Position numbers and translations under genes: made by a program
In this document: positions 18,760 to 27,270 of the stretch, piece by piece
How the letters are laid out: every line of letters begins with the position of its first letter
Numbering within the stretch: position 1 is the stretch's first letter
Notes under the pieces: generated by a model
Told to the model about the DNA's origin: nothing
What the model saw: the letters and a program-made list of their open reading frames with translations, nothing else
Database searches by the model: none
NCBI GenBank assembly: GCA_024742815.1
Contig: JANSXX010000001.1
Span: forward strand, 1-64,000
Direction of reading: 5' to 3'
Length of the DNA: 64,000 nt
From: HXMU1420-13 sp024742815
Lineage (GTDB): Bacteria; Bacteroidota; Rhodothermia; Balneolales; Balneolaceae

Positions 18760-19956
18760 ATGAAAGCTATACACGATTTTCTTGAAGCAAACATAAAGCC
18801 GAATTTCGAAAAAGGAGCGAAATACGAAAAGCTGTGGCCAGTATTTGATGGGTTTTACACTTTTCTGTTTGTGCCCGGCCACACTACCCCGGCCAAAGGA
18901 GCACACATTCGCGATGGAATCGATTTGAAGCGCACGATGAACACAGTAATCATGGCTCTTGTACCGTGCTTATTGTTTGGTATGTGGAATGTGGGATATC
19001 ACCACTACAATGCACTTGGTATTGATGCGTCTTTTGTAGACCAATTTATTTTTGGTGCTATCAAAGTAATTCCAATGGTAATTGTTTCCTACGGTGTAGG
19101 ACTTGGTCTTGAATTCCTTTTCTGTGTGATAAAAGGACACCAAATTGAGGAAGGCTATTTGGTTAGCGGAATGTTGATTCCTTTGATCATGCCTGTTGAT
19201 ATTCCCCTTTGGATGGTAGCAATTTCTGTAGCATTTGCTGTAGTAATTGGTAAAGAAGTATTCGGCGGAACCGGAATGAATATTTTCAATCCGGCGCTGT
19301 TAGCCCGTGCTTTTGCCTTCTTTGCATACCCAACCTACATGTCGGGCGACAAAGTTTGGATTAACACTTCGGTACAAGAAGGTCAGGCTGTAGTTGATGG
19401 CTGGTCTGGTGCAACCGTACTTGGTGAGCTGGCAACTACAGGAACCACTCAGTATTCAGCGTTTGATGCCTTTTTAGGATTGATTCCCGGCTCGATTGGA
19501 GAGACTTCAACGTTACTGATTTTATTAGGTGCCGGATTGTTGATTTTCACTGGAATTGGAAGCTGGAGAATCATGCTAAGCGCAGTAATTGGTGGCGCGG
19601 TAATGGGCTTGATTTTCAACGCATTTGCAGGTTACGCAATCAGCCCGGAGCAACAAGCGTTTATGGCGGTTCCATTCTGGCAACAACTTATTTTTGGTGG
19701 GTTTGCCTTTGGTGTAGTATTTATGGCCACCGATCCTGTTTCCGGTTCACAAACCGAAATGGGTAAATATTATTACGGATTCTTTATCGGATTCTTCGCC
19801 ATCATGATTCGTGTATTTAACCCGGCGTATCCGGAAGGAATCATGCTTGCCATCTTATTTATGAACACAATGGCACCTTTGATTGATCATTACGTAATTC
19901 AGGCGAACATCAAAAAACGCCAAAAACGACTAGCCCTTAAAACTGCCGGAGCATAA
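18760..19956 (+). CDS. nqrB: Na+-translocating NADH:quinone reductase subunit B
   Basis: An integral membrane subunit of 398 residues with about ten transmembrane segments, homologous to RnfD. It carries covalent FMN on a threonine: the motif DGWSGATVLGELATTG places the acceptor at Thr219, matching the flavinylation consensus (D/S-G-A/S-T-x-T/L) read by ApbE. The conserved GKEVFGGTGMNIFNPALLAR stretch is present near residue 165. It forms part of the Na+ channel with NqrD and NqrE. The gene is 26 bp after nqrA and 2 bp before nqrC. Confidence 0.97.
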   Translation: MKAIHDFLEANIKPNFEKGAKYEKLWPVFDGFYTFLFVPGHTTPAKGAHIRDGIDLKRTMNTVIMALVPCLLFGMWNVGYHHYNALGIDASFVDQFIFGAIKVIPMVIVSYGVGLGLEFLFCVIKGHQIEEGYLVSGMLIPLIMPVDIPLWMVAISVAFAVVIGKEVFGGTGMNIFNPALLARAFAFFAYPTYMSGDKVWINTSVQEGQAVVDGWSGATVLGELATTGTTQYSAFDAFLGLIPGSIGETSTLLILLGAGLLIFTGIGSWRIMLSAVIGGAVMGLIFNAFAGYAISPEQQAFMAVPFWQQLIFGGFAFGVVFMATDPVSGSQTEMGKYYYGFFIGFFAIMIRVFNPAYPEGIMLAILFMNTMAPLIDHYVIQANIKKRQKRLALKTAGA

Positions 19957-19958
19957 TA

Positions 19959-20678
19959 ATGAATGTAAATAGTAACGGTTATACGTTTGGATTTGCAGCA
20001 ATTATGGTAGTAGTGGTAGCAGCCTCGCTTTCAGCGGTAGCTACTTCACTAAAGCCAATGCAAGACAAAAATGTTGAGCTCGAAAAAATGCAGAATATTT
20101 TGAGCTCGATTCAAATTGAAGTGACTCGCGATGAAGCTGCAGAAGTGTATCAGGATTATATCCTCGAAGAACTTGTAGTGAGCGAAGGTTCCTTAGTACA
20201 AGGTGTGGATGCCTTTAACGTTGATATGGCAAAGGAAATCAGACTAGAAAATGACGAGCGAAATGCACCTCTTTATGTAGCAGAAAAAGATGGAGAAACC
20301 TTTTACGTGATTCCACTTCGTGGTGCCGGACTTTGGGGCCCGATTTGGGGATACATTTCTCTGGAAGAAGATTTAAACACCGTTTATGGTGCCGTTTTTG
20401 ATCATAAAGCGGAAACGCCGGGACTTGGTGCAGAAATCAAGTATCCAATTTTTACCGATCAGTTTAGAGGAAAGAAGATTCTTGATGATCAAGGCAATTT
20501 CCTAGGAATTGATGTTCGTAAAGGAGGATCCTCTACCGATTATGAAGTAGATGGAATTAGTGGTGGAACCATCACCTCAGATGGTGTGGAATTAATGATT
20601 TTGGATTGCTTGAAATCATATTTCCCATTCTTGAAAGAATATGCCGGAACTACGGCAACAGCTCAACTCAATAACTAA
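19959..20678 (+). CDS. nqrC: Na+-translocating NADH:quinone reductase subunit C
   Basis: A 239-residue subunit with one N-terminal transmembrane helix and a periplasmic FMN-binding domain. The flavinylation motif GISGGTITSDGV places covalent FMN on Thr204. GLWGPIWGYISL and ETPGLGAEI, conserved in the FMN_bind domain, lie upstream of it. Electrons pass from NqrF through the membrane iron centre to this FMN and then to NqrB. Slightly shorter than the Vibrio protein, with all key elements kept. It follows nqrB by 2 bp. Confidence 0.97.
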   Translation: MNVNSNGYTFGFAAIMVVVVAASLSAVATSLKPMQDKNVELEKMQNILSSIQIEVTRDEAAEVYQDYILEELVVSEGSLVQGVDAFNVDMAKEIRLENDERNAPLYVAEKDGETFYVIPLRGAGLWGPIWGYISLEEDLNTVYGAVFDHKAETPGLGAEIKYPIFTDQFRGKKILDDQGNFLGIDVRKGGSSTDYEVDGISGGTITSDGVELMILDCLKSYFPFLKEYAGTTATAQLNN

Positions 20679-20702
20679 TCGCCAGCATTAACACACAATA
20701 CA

Positions 20703-21398
20703 ATGGCAGAAGTTTTAGAAAAAGAAGTAGTTGAAAAGAAGCCGGTTGCAAAGCCGAAAGAGCCTCTTTTCAGTAAAAAGAATAAGAAATTATTAACCGA
20801 TCCATTCGACGACAATAACCCGATTACCGTACAGGTTTTGGGAATTTGTTCGGCACTAGCGATCACGGTTAAACTCCAACCTGCTATCGTATTAGCGCTT
20901 TCGGTTGTATTCGTGATGGCGGCTGGAAACGTAATCGTTTCATTGATGCGTAATTTGGTGCCAAATCGAATTCGTATCATCGTGCAACTTGTAGTAGTAG
21001 CATCGTTGGTAGTACTGGTTGATCAGGTACTTAAAGCATTTGTATACGATGTAAGTAAAGAACTTGCAGTATTCGTAGGGCTGATTATCACCAACTGTAT
21101 CATCATGGGGCGCCTCGAAGCATTTGCTTTGGGTAACAAACCTTGGAAATCGTTGCTTGATGGAATCGGTAACGCTGCCGGTTACGGAATTATCCTGATC
21201 ATCGTAGCATTCTTCCGTGAGCTTTTAGGTTCAGGCCAGTTAATGGGTGCGCAAATTATTCCGGAATCTTGGTACTTAGCAAATGGTGGCTTCTACAGCA
21301 ACAATGGTTTCATGCTGTTACCTCCTATGGCGTTAATTACCGTAGGTATTTTGATTTGGGTACAGCGCGCACGTAATACTAAACTGATTGAGGACTAA
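20703..21398 (+). CDS. nqrD: Na+-translocating NADH:quinone reductase subunit D
   Basis: A 231-residue, six-helix membrane protein of the NqrD/RnfE family. It contains VGLIITNCIIMGRLEAFA, whose Cys is a ligand of the intramembrane Fe or 2Fe-2S centre shared with NqrE, and later the GSGQLMG stretch. An unusual feature is a ~35-residue charged N-terminal extension rich in Lys and Glu before the conserved LLTDPFDDNNPI start. The ATG at 20703 has no strong ribosome binding site, so an internal start remains possible. Confidence 0.95.
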   Translation: MAEVLEKEVVEKKPVAKPKEPLFSKKNKKLLTDPFDDNNPITVQVLGICSALAITVKLQPAIVLALSVVFVMAAGNVIVSLMRNLVPNRIRIIVQLVVVASLVVLVDQVLKAFVYDVSKELAVFVGLIITNCIIMGRLEAFALGNKPWKSLLDGIGNAAGYGIILIIVAFFRELLGSGQLMGAQIIPESWYLANGGFYSNNGFMLLPPMALITVGILIWVQRARNTKLIED

Positions 21399-21401
21399 TC
21401 C

Positions 21402-22019
21402 ATGCAAGAGTTAGTAAACATTTTTGTTAAATCGATATTTGTTGATAATATGGTATTTGCCTACTTCTTAGGCATGTGTTCATATTTGGCAGTATCCAAA
21501 AAAGTATCAACCGCTGTTGGTCTTGGTATTGCAGTTATCTTTGTACTATCGGTAACGGTACCTGCAAACTACCTGCTTCAAAACTATGTGTTGGCAGAAG
21601 GCGCATTATCATGGATGGGCGAAAGCTTCGCTACCGTTGATTTAAGCTTCCTTTCTTTCATTTTGTTCATTGCCATCATCGCTTCCATGGTACAATTGGT
21701 TGAGATGTTAGTAGAAAAGTTTTCTCCTGCATTGTATGGCGCACTTGGAATCTTCTTACCACTGATTGCGGTTAACTGTGCAATCCTTGGTGGTTCGTTG
21801 TTCATGCAAGAAAGAAATTACGCAAACATTACCGAAGCAACGGTGTTTGGTTTTGGTAGTGGTATCGGATGGTTTTTAGCAATTGTAGCAATTGCCGCTA
21901 TCCGCGAAAAAATTCAATATTCAAATGTGCCTGCACCGCTCAAAGGTTTGGGAATTACATTTATCGTAACCGGCTTGATGGGCATTGGCTTCATGTCGTT
22001 TATGGGAATCAAATTATAA
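21402..22019 (+). CDS. nqrE: Na+-translocating NADH:quinone reductase subunit E
   Basis: A 205-residue, six-helix membrane protein of the NqrE/RnfA family. The N-terminus has FVDNMVFAYFLGMCSYLAVS, the middle has PLIAVNCAILGGSLFMQER, and the two cysteines in inverted-topology repeats are the partner ligands for the NqrD/E metal centre. It forms the central electron and sodium gate with NqrD. The gene starts 3 bp after nqrD stops and is followed by nqrF at 19 bp. Confidence 0.97.
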   Translation: MQELVNIFVKSIFVDNMVFAYFLGMCSYLAVSKKVSTAVGLGIAVIFVLSVTVPANYLLQNYVLAEGALSWMGESFATVDLSFLSFILFIAIIASMVQLVEMLVEKFSPALYGALGIFLPLIAVNCAILGGSLFMQERNYANITEATVFGFGSGIGWFLAIVAIAAIREKIQYSNVPAPLKGLGITFIVTGLMGIGFMSFMGIKL

Positions 22020-22038
22020 TCATCAAGAAGATATAACT

Positions 22039-23352
22039 ATGATTTTTGGAGCAACAACGCTTGTAATAGTTGGTATCAGTATCCTGATTTTCTTCGCCGT
22101 AATTATTCTACTGGTGTCGATTTTGTTAGGAGCTAAAGCCGCACTTACCCCTTCAGGTCCGGTTAAAATTACCATCAATGGTGAGAAGGTAATTGAAGTA
22201 GAATCCGGTGGAACTCTATTGAGTACCTTAGGTGACAACAAGATTTTCTTACCATCAGCATGTGGTGGTGGTGGAACTTGTGTTCAGTGCGAATGTCAGG
22301 TTCATAGTGGCGGTGGCGAAATTCTACCAACCGAAACACCTCACTTTACCCGAAAAGAACAGGCTGAAAATTACCGTTTGGGCTGTCAGGTAAAAGTGAA
22401 AGAAGACATGGAAATCACGATTCCTGAGGAAGTATTCGGAATCAAAAAATGGGAAGCTAAAGTTGTGTCAAATTACAACGTAGCCTCTTTCATTAAAGAA
22501 TTTATTGTTGAGATTCCGGAAGATATGGATTACAAAGCCGGTGGTTACATCCAGATCGAAATTCCTGAATGTACAGTAGATTACAAAGACATCGACATCA
22601 CTGCGCATCCCGAAGAACATGATGAGCCGGATAAATTCCAACTTGAGTGGGATAAGTTTGGCCTCTGGGATCTTAAAATGAAAAACGATGACGTAATCGA
22701 ACGTGCTTACTCGATGGCTAGCTATCCGGCCGAAGGTCGACGCATTATGTTAAATGTTCGTATCGCAACTCCACCATGGGATCGCGCTAAGAACACTTGG
22801 ATGGATGTAAATCCTGGTATTGCTTCGTCATACATTTTTGCACGAAAACCAGGCGATACCGTAACGATTTCAGGTCCGTATGGCGAATTCTTTATCAATG
22901 AAGAGTCTGATTCTGAGATGCTTTACATTGGTGGTGGTGCCGGAATGGCGCCAATGCGTTCGCATTTGTACCACTTGTTTAAAACTCTGGAAACCGGACG
23001 TAAAGTTACTTACTGGTACGGTGGTCGATCTAAGCGAGAATTGTTCTACTTAGATCACTTTAAGCAGTTAGAAGACAAATTCGACAACTTTAAGTTTTAC
23101 GTTGTTCTTTCTGAGCCTTTGGAAGAAGACAATTGGAAAGAGAAGAAAGACATCAACGACGAAGAAGGTGATGGTTTCTTAGGATTTGTTCACCAGGCTG
23201 TAATCGATCAGTACTTGACAAATCACCCTGAACCGGAAGAAATTGAATTCTACTTCTGTGGACCTCCATTAATGAACCAAGCCGTACTTAAAATGTGCGA
23301 CGAATGGGGCGTACCGGAAGAGAATGTAGCCTTTGATGATTTCGGTGGATAA
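22039..23352 (+). CDS. nqrF: Na+-translocating NADH:quinone reductase subunit F
   Basis: The NADH-oxidising subunit, 437 residues: one N-terminal transmembrane helix, a ferredoxin domain with CGGGGTCVQC (Cys75, Cys81, Cys84) and a fourth Cys near residue 116, an FAD domain with RAYSMASYP, and an NADH-binding domain with YIGGGAGMAPMRSHL and FYFCGPPLMN. It ends AFDDFGG as is typical. The start is the ATG at 22039 after an AAGAAG site. A longer reading from within nqrE adds a non-family N-terminus and was rejected. A strong terminator follows. Confidence 0.97.
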   Translation: MIFGATTLVIVGISILIFFAVIILLVSILLGAKAALTPSGPVKITINGEKVIEVESGGTLLSTLGDNKIFLPSACGGGGTCVQCECQVHSGGGEILPTETPHFTRKEQAENYRLGCQVKVKEDMEITIPEEVFGIKKWEAKVVSNYNVASFIKEFIVEIPEDMDYKAGGYIQIEIPECTVDYKDIDITAHPEEHDEPDKFQLEWDKFGLWDLKMKNDDVIERAYSMASYPAEGRRIMLNVRIATPPWDRAKNTWMDVNPGIASSYIFARKPGDTVTISGPYGEFFINEESDSEMLYIGGGAGMAPMRSHLYHLFKTLETGRKVTYWYGGRSKRELFYLDHFKQLEDKFDNFKFYVVLSEPLEEDNWKEKKDINDEEGDGFLGFVHQAVIDQYLTNHPEPEEIEFYFCGPPLMNQAVLKMCDEWGVPEENVAFDDFGG

Positions 23353-23371
23353 TCATTCAACTTTTAAGTTA

Positions 23372-23402
23372 ATCCCGCGCAGTTATGTGCGGGATTTTTT
23401 TT
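23372..23402 (+). terminator. Rho-independent terminator between nqrF and apbE
   Basis: ATCCCGCGCA and TGTGCGGGAT pair to form a GC-rich stem, followed by eight T. It starts 19 bp after the nqrF stop and ends about 10 bp before the apbE start codon. This would separate or attenuate apbE from the nqr operon. Confidence 0.85.
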
Positions 23403-23412
23403 GCCTGATATT

Positions 23413-24411
23413 ATGAGAATAACTACGCTATTTATACTACTTACACTCCTTTCATGTTCGAGTAAAACTCCACAATTAGTGGAAAACACCGGAAATGCTC
23501 AGGGATCTACCTATCAGATAAAATACATTGCCACAGAAAATGTAGATTATTCCAATGATTTCGAGCAAATCTTCGAAGATATTGATAACTCTATGAGTAC
23601 TTGGGTGCCTACATCATTGATTTCTCAAGTAAATGAGACAGGTGATTGGGTAGAGGTAGATGACTACTTTTTAGAAGTACTAAAACGATCTTTAGAAATC
23701 GCCGAAGAAAGTAATGGAGATTTTGATCCCACGGTAGGACCCTTAGTTCAATTGTGGGGGTTTTGGTTTAATGAGATTCGTGGACAAGTTACCGACGAAC
23801 AAGTGAATAAGACACTAAATCTGATCGGATACAATAAAGTTGAACTAGAGGGAAATAAAGTTCGAATTCCTGAAAACAGTACCATAGATTTCAACGCCAT
23901 TGCACAGGGCTATACGGTTGATGTACTCGCTGAATTCTTAGAAGAAAAAGGAATCAGTAGTTATATGGTTGAAGTTGGAGGCGAGATTCGCACCCGTGGT
24001 GAGAACTTAAAAAATGAAACGTGGGTGATTGGGGTTGATAAACCACAGGAAAATATTGATGTAGCAGATCGCTTTCAGTTTATACTAAAACTGGAAAATG
24101 CCGCTTTGGCAACGTCCGGAAATTATCGGAAGTTTTGGGTTGATGAACAGACGGGATTGAAATACTCACACACTATCAATCCGAAAACCGGTTATCCAGC
24201 TAAAAATAATCTGCTAAGTGCGTCAATTATTGCACCAACCGCTATGGACGCCGATGCTTACGCCACACTTTGCATGGTAATAGGATTGGAAGAGTGCAAA
24301 AACTTTCTTGAATCAAAAAACGAGCTCGAAGGCTATTTAATCTATGCTGACGAAGGCGGCAACTGGCAAGAATACATAACCGAAGGCTTCCAGAGTTTTA
24401 TTTTAGAATAA
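23413..24411 (+). CDS. apbE: FAD:protein FMN transferase
   Basis: A lipoprotein of about 332 residues (signal peptide ending LLTLLSC) that cuts FAD and attaches FMN to threonines of NqrB and NqrC in the periplasm. Family features are GNAQGSTYQI near the N-terminus, DFDPTVGPLVQLWGF, DFNAIAQGYTVDVLAEFL, EVGGEIRTRG, and the C-terminal metal-binding TAMDADAYATLCMVIG. The start ATG at 23413 places the signal peptide correctly, while a TTG four codons earlier overlaps the terminator's T-run. Placement directly after nqrF is typical for the NQR maturation set. Confidence 0.95.
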   Translation: MRITTLFILLTLLSCSSKTPQLVENTGNAQGSTYQIKYIATENVDYSNDFEQIFEDIDNSMSTWVPTSLISQVNETGDWVEVDDYFLEVLKRSLEIAEESNGDFDPTVGPLVQLWGFWFNEIRGQVTDEQVNKTLNLIGYNKVELEGNKVRIPENSTIDFNAIAQGYTVDVLAEFLEEKGISSYMVEVGGEIRTRGENLKNETWVIGVDKPQENIDVADRFQFILKLENAALATSGNYRKFWVDEQTGLKYSHTINPKTGYPAKNNLLSASIIAPTAMDADAYATLCMVIGLEECKNFLESKNELEGYLIYADEGGNWQEYITEGFQSFILE

Positions 24412-24427
24412 ATCTACACCCAACATA

Positions 24428-24453
24428 GTCATTCCTGCGAAGGCAGGAATCTT
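24428..24453. repeat. Palindromic word GTCATTCCTGCGAAGGCAGGAATCTT
   Basis: The inverted repeat ATTCCTGC-gaag-GCAGGAAT has perfect 8-bp arms, flanked by GTC and CTT. This sequence type is a widespread intergenic palindrome in many bacteria. Located between the convergent apbE and nqrM-like genes, it could also serve as a bidirectional hairpin terminator, although no long T-run follows. Confidence 0.7.
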
Positions 24454-24520
24454 GTATTAAAGTAAATGCACAGATTTGTTTTGCTTGTATAATTAAGGAC
24501 TATCCAAGAAGTAAAGCCTA

Positions 24521-24766
24521 TTAAGCCACAAACGGACTAAACTCCTTTTCATCCCTCTTCGGCTGATCATCACTTTTACATTTCTCACTTGGAAGGGCGC
24601 CACACATGCTGCAGGCCTCTCCCTCTTTATTTAGAAAAGGACTCTGACTGGCACACGTACCAGAAAACTCTCCATTTTTCTTAAGAAGAATTTTAACAGC
24701 AATACCGGCAAATCCAATGCCTATAAAAACAACTGCAAGTCCAAGTGTGAGTAAAAAAGTATTCAT
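24521..24766 (-). CDS. nqrM: NqrM-like (Na+)-NQR maturation protein
   Basis: A small membrane protein of 81 residues: one N-terminal transmembrane helix, then a cysteine cluster (GTC, then ACSMCG, then KC) and a charged tail. This is the layout of NqrM (DUF539), which is needed to insert the iron centre between NqrD and NqrE in Vibrio. The spacing of cysteines differs from the gammaproteobacterial protein, so the assignment rests on architecture plus its position next to nqr-apbE. The ATG at 24766 is preferred because a longer reading adds a non-membrane leader of 36 residues. It runs convergent to the operon. Confidence 0.72.
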   Translation of the reverse strand: MNTFLLTLGLAVVFIGIGFAGIAVKILLKKNGEFSGTCASQSPFLNKEGEACSMCGALPSEKCKSDDQPKRDEKEFSPFVA

Positions 24767-24851
24767 AGTATCATCTCTTGTTAGCCTGTAAAGATCGGGA
24801 TTTAATACTGTAACCTCAATAAATGCCGTAGAATTTCCTATGCGATGAAGT

Positions 24852-24871
24852 GCAAATGTACGTATATTTGC
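24852..24871. promoter_or_regulatory. Near-palindromic promoter element upstream of nqrM
   Basis: GCAAATGTACGTATATTTGC is a 20-bp near-perfect palindrome that contains a TAnnTTTG -7 box on each strand (TATATTTG on plus, TACATTTG on minus). The minus copy, with a TTTTG at 24883-24887, could drive the nqrM-like gene. The symmetry also suits a regulator-binding site. Spacing to the -33-like element is 22 bp, slightly long. Confidence 0.4.
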
Positions 24872-25016
24872 CATCCTTTAAACAAAAGGAATATTTGCGT
24901 CCGTAATTATTTATACTAAAAATTGCTGGGCGGATTACTTACTGAAATTGTAACAATGCTTATCAGGAAAAGAAGTAAGATTTCGGCTCCTGTATCAAAG
25001 CATTTTAGCAAAAAAT

Positions 25017-25090
25017 GCGCCCGTAGCTCAACTGGATAGAGTACCAGATTTCGGCTCTGGGGGTTGGGGGTTCGAACCCTCCCGGGCGTA
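25017..25090 (+). tRNA. tRNA-Arg (anticodon TCG)
   Basis: A full cloverleaf of 74 nt. The acceptor is GCGCCCG with CGGGCGT (G1-U72 wobble) and discriminator A. The D-arm is GCTC/GAGT, the anticodon stem CCAGA/TCTGG with loop TTTCGGC giving anticodon TCG at 25051-25053, and the T-arm GGGGG/CCTCC with loop TTCGAAC. CCA is not encoded. It reads CGA and, by wobble, other CGN arginine codons. A terminator follows at 25099, and a decayed copy lies 70 bp downstream. The block AGATTTCGGCTC also occurs 24978-24989, just upstream. Confidence 0.96.
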
Positions 25091-25098
25091 CATTTAGA

Positions 25099-25127
25099 AA
25101 CCAGCTGTGTTCACATGGCTGGTTTTT
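25099..25127 (+). terminator. Rho-independent terminator after tRNA-Arg
   Basis: AACCAGC pairs with GCTGGTT around a TGTGTTCACATG loop (itself partly complementary), followed by a T-run. It starts 9 bp after the tRNA end and marks the end of the tRNA transcript. Confidence 0.8.
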
Positions 25128-25160
25128 TGTTTCTGACCACTTCACAAAAATTGATAAATT

Positions 25161-25250
25161 ACCCCGTAGCTAAATCCCAATGAATCGGGAATTTCCAGAT
25201 TTCGGCTCTTGGGATTGGGGGCAATTCGCCAGCCGGCGGACGCACATTTA
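25161..25250 (+). pseudogene. Decayed tandem copy of tRNA-Arg with inserted palindromes
   Basis: The stretch matches tRNA-Arg in blocks: CCCGTAGCT at the 5' side, then CCAGATTTCGGCTCT (15 identical bases over the anticodon arm), a TTGGGGG variable region, and the 3' flank ACATTTA. The D-arm is replaced by a segment with TCCCAATGAATCGGGA (25175-25190), and the T-arm is disrupted by TTCGCCAGCCGGCGGA (25225-25240). No cloverleaf can form, so it is a pseudogene. The shared 3' flank shows that the duplicated unit extended past the tRNA. Confidence 0.75.
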
Positions 25251-25461
25251 ATTTTGCCACTTCAATTTTTTGTGTGGCTTATTAGTCTAACCAACTGCTG
25301 ATCCATCAACGATAAATACCATGGTATGTACATCGTTTGATTTAGCAAAGTTTGAGTTCTCAAAGAATTTTAGTTAGTTCGTTGCTGATCGAATATCATT
25401 GATCAATACGAAAAACTGTTTGATATTCGATGCGGTTATTTCGTTAACAACTATATCAAAT
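25251..25461. other. Intergenic region upstream of ggt, no clear feature
   Basis: Roughly 210 bp between the tRNA relic and the ggt start. I see no coding frame of its own, no strong promoter box and no terminator. It presumably holds the ggt promoter. Together with the tRNA relic it makes the 371-bp gene-poor gap after tRNA-Arg. Confidence 0.45.
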
Positions 25462-27204
25462 ATGATAGCAATGGACGTTTCATCTTCTATATTTACACTT
25501 CTGTTTGTCTCTTTATTGTTCATACCGGCAGCATTATTCGCCCAAATAGATCGCGAAGCAGGCAGCATGATTCAAACCCGTTCGGAAGTAATTGGTCAGC
25601 GCGGAATGGTGGCTACCAGTCAGCCGCTGGCTACTCAGGTTGGGTTGCAAATTCTTAAAAATGGTGGGAATGCCATTGATGCAGCTATCGGAGCAAATGC
25701 AGCTATGGGACTGATGGAGCCGACGGGAAATGGAATCGGTGGCGATCTTTTTGCAATCATCTATCATGCAGAAAGTGGACAAGTGTATGCTTTGAACGCT
25801 AGCGGTAGATCACCACTTGGACTTTCCTACGATGAATTAATGGAGATTTTGGAAGAACAAGGGGATGATTCGATTCCGGCGTTGGATTTGCTTTCAGTAT
25901 CCGTTCCTGGAGCTATTGATGGGTGGTTCGAAATGCATGATCGTTTTGGTTCGGTATCAATGGCCGAAATTTTGAATGAACCTATTTGGTATGCCGAAAA
26001 TGGGTTTCCGGTGAGTGAAGCGATCTCGGCAAGCTGGAAAAGAAGTGCTCCGCGCTTAAGCCAACAAGTCGGTGCGTTTAAAGAGACGTTCACCTTTGAT
26101 GGTCGTGGACCGGAAAAAGGGGAAATCTTTAAGAATCCTGATTTAGGAAAAACGTTTCGATTATTGGCAAGTGAAGGACGTGATGCTTTCTATCGTGGTG
26201 AAATCACCAGAAAAATAGATCGCTGGATGAAAGAAAATGGAGGTTATTTACGATTTGAGGATTTCGACAAGCATACTTCCACATGGGTAGAGCCTCAAAC
26301 GGTGAATTATCGCGGATATGATGTGTATCAAGTAGGTGGGAACGTGCAAGGAACTGCAGTTCTGCAAATGCTGAACATTCTGGAAGGTTACGATTTGAGT
26401 AAAACGGGTTTTGCGACAGCAGAGACTTTTCACCTGATGATCGAAGCAAAAAAACTAGCCTTCGAAGATCGCGCAAAGCATTATGTAGATGAAGACTTTT
26501 ATGACATTCCGTACGAAACATTACTATCGAAAGAATATGCCGAAGAGCGTAGAGCTTTGATCACAAGTGAGGCAAGTGATGATTTAACAACGGGAGTAGA
26601 AGTTCTCGAAGACGGTGATACCATCTACTTAACTACCGCCGACAAAGACGGTAATATGGTTTCGTTGATTCAAAGTAATTTTCGTGGAATGGGATCTGGG
26701 TTTGTGGTGCCCGGAACTGGTTTTAGTTTTCAAAATAGAGGGGAATTGTTCTCTCTCGATCCCGATCACCCCAACGTGTATGAGCCTGGAAAACGTCCAT
26801 TTCATACAATAATTCCCGGCTTCGTGATGAAAGATGGCGAGCCATTTATGACTTTAGGAAATATGGGAGGAGCTTATCAGCCTATGGGACATGTAAGTTT
26901 GATTACAAATGTGATTGATTTTGGGATGAACATGCAGCAGGCCGGCGATGCTTTACGCTGGAATCACCGAGGTTCAACACAACCGACTGATGGTTTAGAT
27001 GATACATTAACTAATGTTGGATTGGTGAGTATCGAGACTTCAATTCCTCCACAAGTAGTTCGTGATCTCCGTGCATTGGGACACCGCGTGCAGGTTGGAA
27101 ATAGTTTCTTTGGTCGGTTTCAAGCTATTATGCGTGATCTGGAAAATGGAGTGTATTACGGAGCTTCAGAAGCAAGAGTAGATGGACAAGCGGCAGGTTA
27201 CTAG
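25462..27204 (+). CDS. ggt: Gamma-glutamyltransferase (glutathione hydrolase family)
   Basis: An exported Ntn-hydrolase of about 580 residues that cleaves gamma-glutamyl bonds such as those of glutathione. A signal peptide ends near ALFAQ. The large-subunit region shows GGNAIDAAIGANAAMG and GNGIGGDLFAI. The autocleavage nucleophile is Thr387 in DTIYLTTADKDGNMVS, and the small subunit has RGMGSGFVVPGTGFSFQNRG and TLGNMGGAYQPMGH. The residues after the nucleophile are Ile-Tyr instead of the usual Thr-His, marking a divergent subfamily. The start is chosen at the signal-peptide Met (25462; 25471 also possible). A longer TTG reading spoils the signal. Confidence 0.9.
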   Translation: MIAMDVSSSIFTLLFVSLLFIPAALFAQIDREAGSMIQTRSEVIGQRGMVATSQPLATQVGLQILKNGGNAIDAAIGANAAMGLMEPTGNGIGGDLFAIIYHAESGQVYALNASGRSPLGLSYDELMEILEEQGDDSIPALDLLSVSVPGAIDGWFEMHDRFGSVSMAEILNEPIWYAENGFPVSEAISASWKRSAPRLSQQVGAFKETFTFDGRGPEKGEIFKNPDLGKTFRLLASEGRDAFYRGEITRKIDRWMKENGGYLRFEDFDKHTSTWVEPQTVNYRGYDVYQVGGNVQGTAVLQMLNILEGYDLSKTGFATAETFHLMIEAKKLAFEDRAKHYVDEDFYDIPYETLLSKEYAEERRALITSEASDDLTTGVEVLEDGDTIYLTTADKDGNMVSLIQSNFRGMGSGFVVPGTGFSFQNRGELFSLDPDHPNVYEPGKRPFHTIIPGFVMKDGEPFMTLGNMGGAYQPMGHVSLITNVIDFGMNMQQAGDALRWNHRGSTQPTDGLDDTLTNVGLVSIETSIPPQVVRDLRALGHRVQVGNSFFGRFQAIMRDLENGVYYGASEARVDGQAAGY

Positions 27205-27270
27205 CTAATTAAAATAGGTATTCCTTTTTAGATAAAATTTTATTGAACGTGGGGAATGGTATACGCAGGT

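Noticed and set aside
24961..25250. Attachment site of an integrated element at tRNA-Arg
   Set aside because: No integrase gene is present, the repeat copies are only 100-180 bp apart, and the second copy is degenerate throughout, which fits tandem duplication better.
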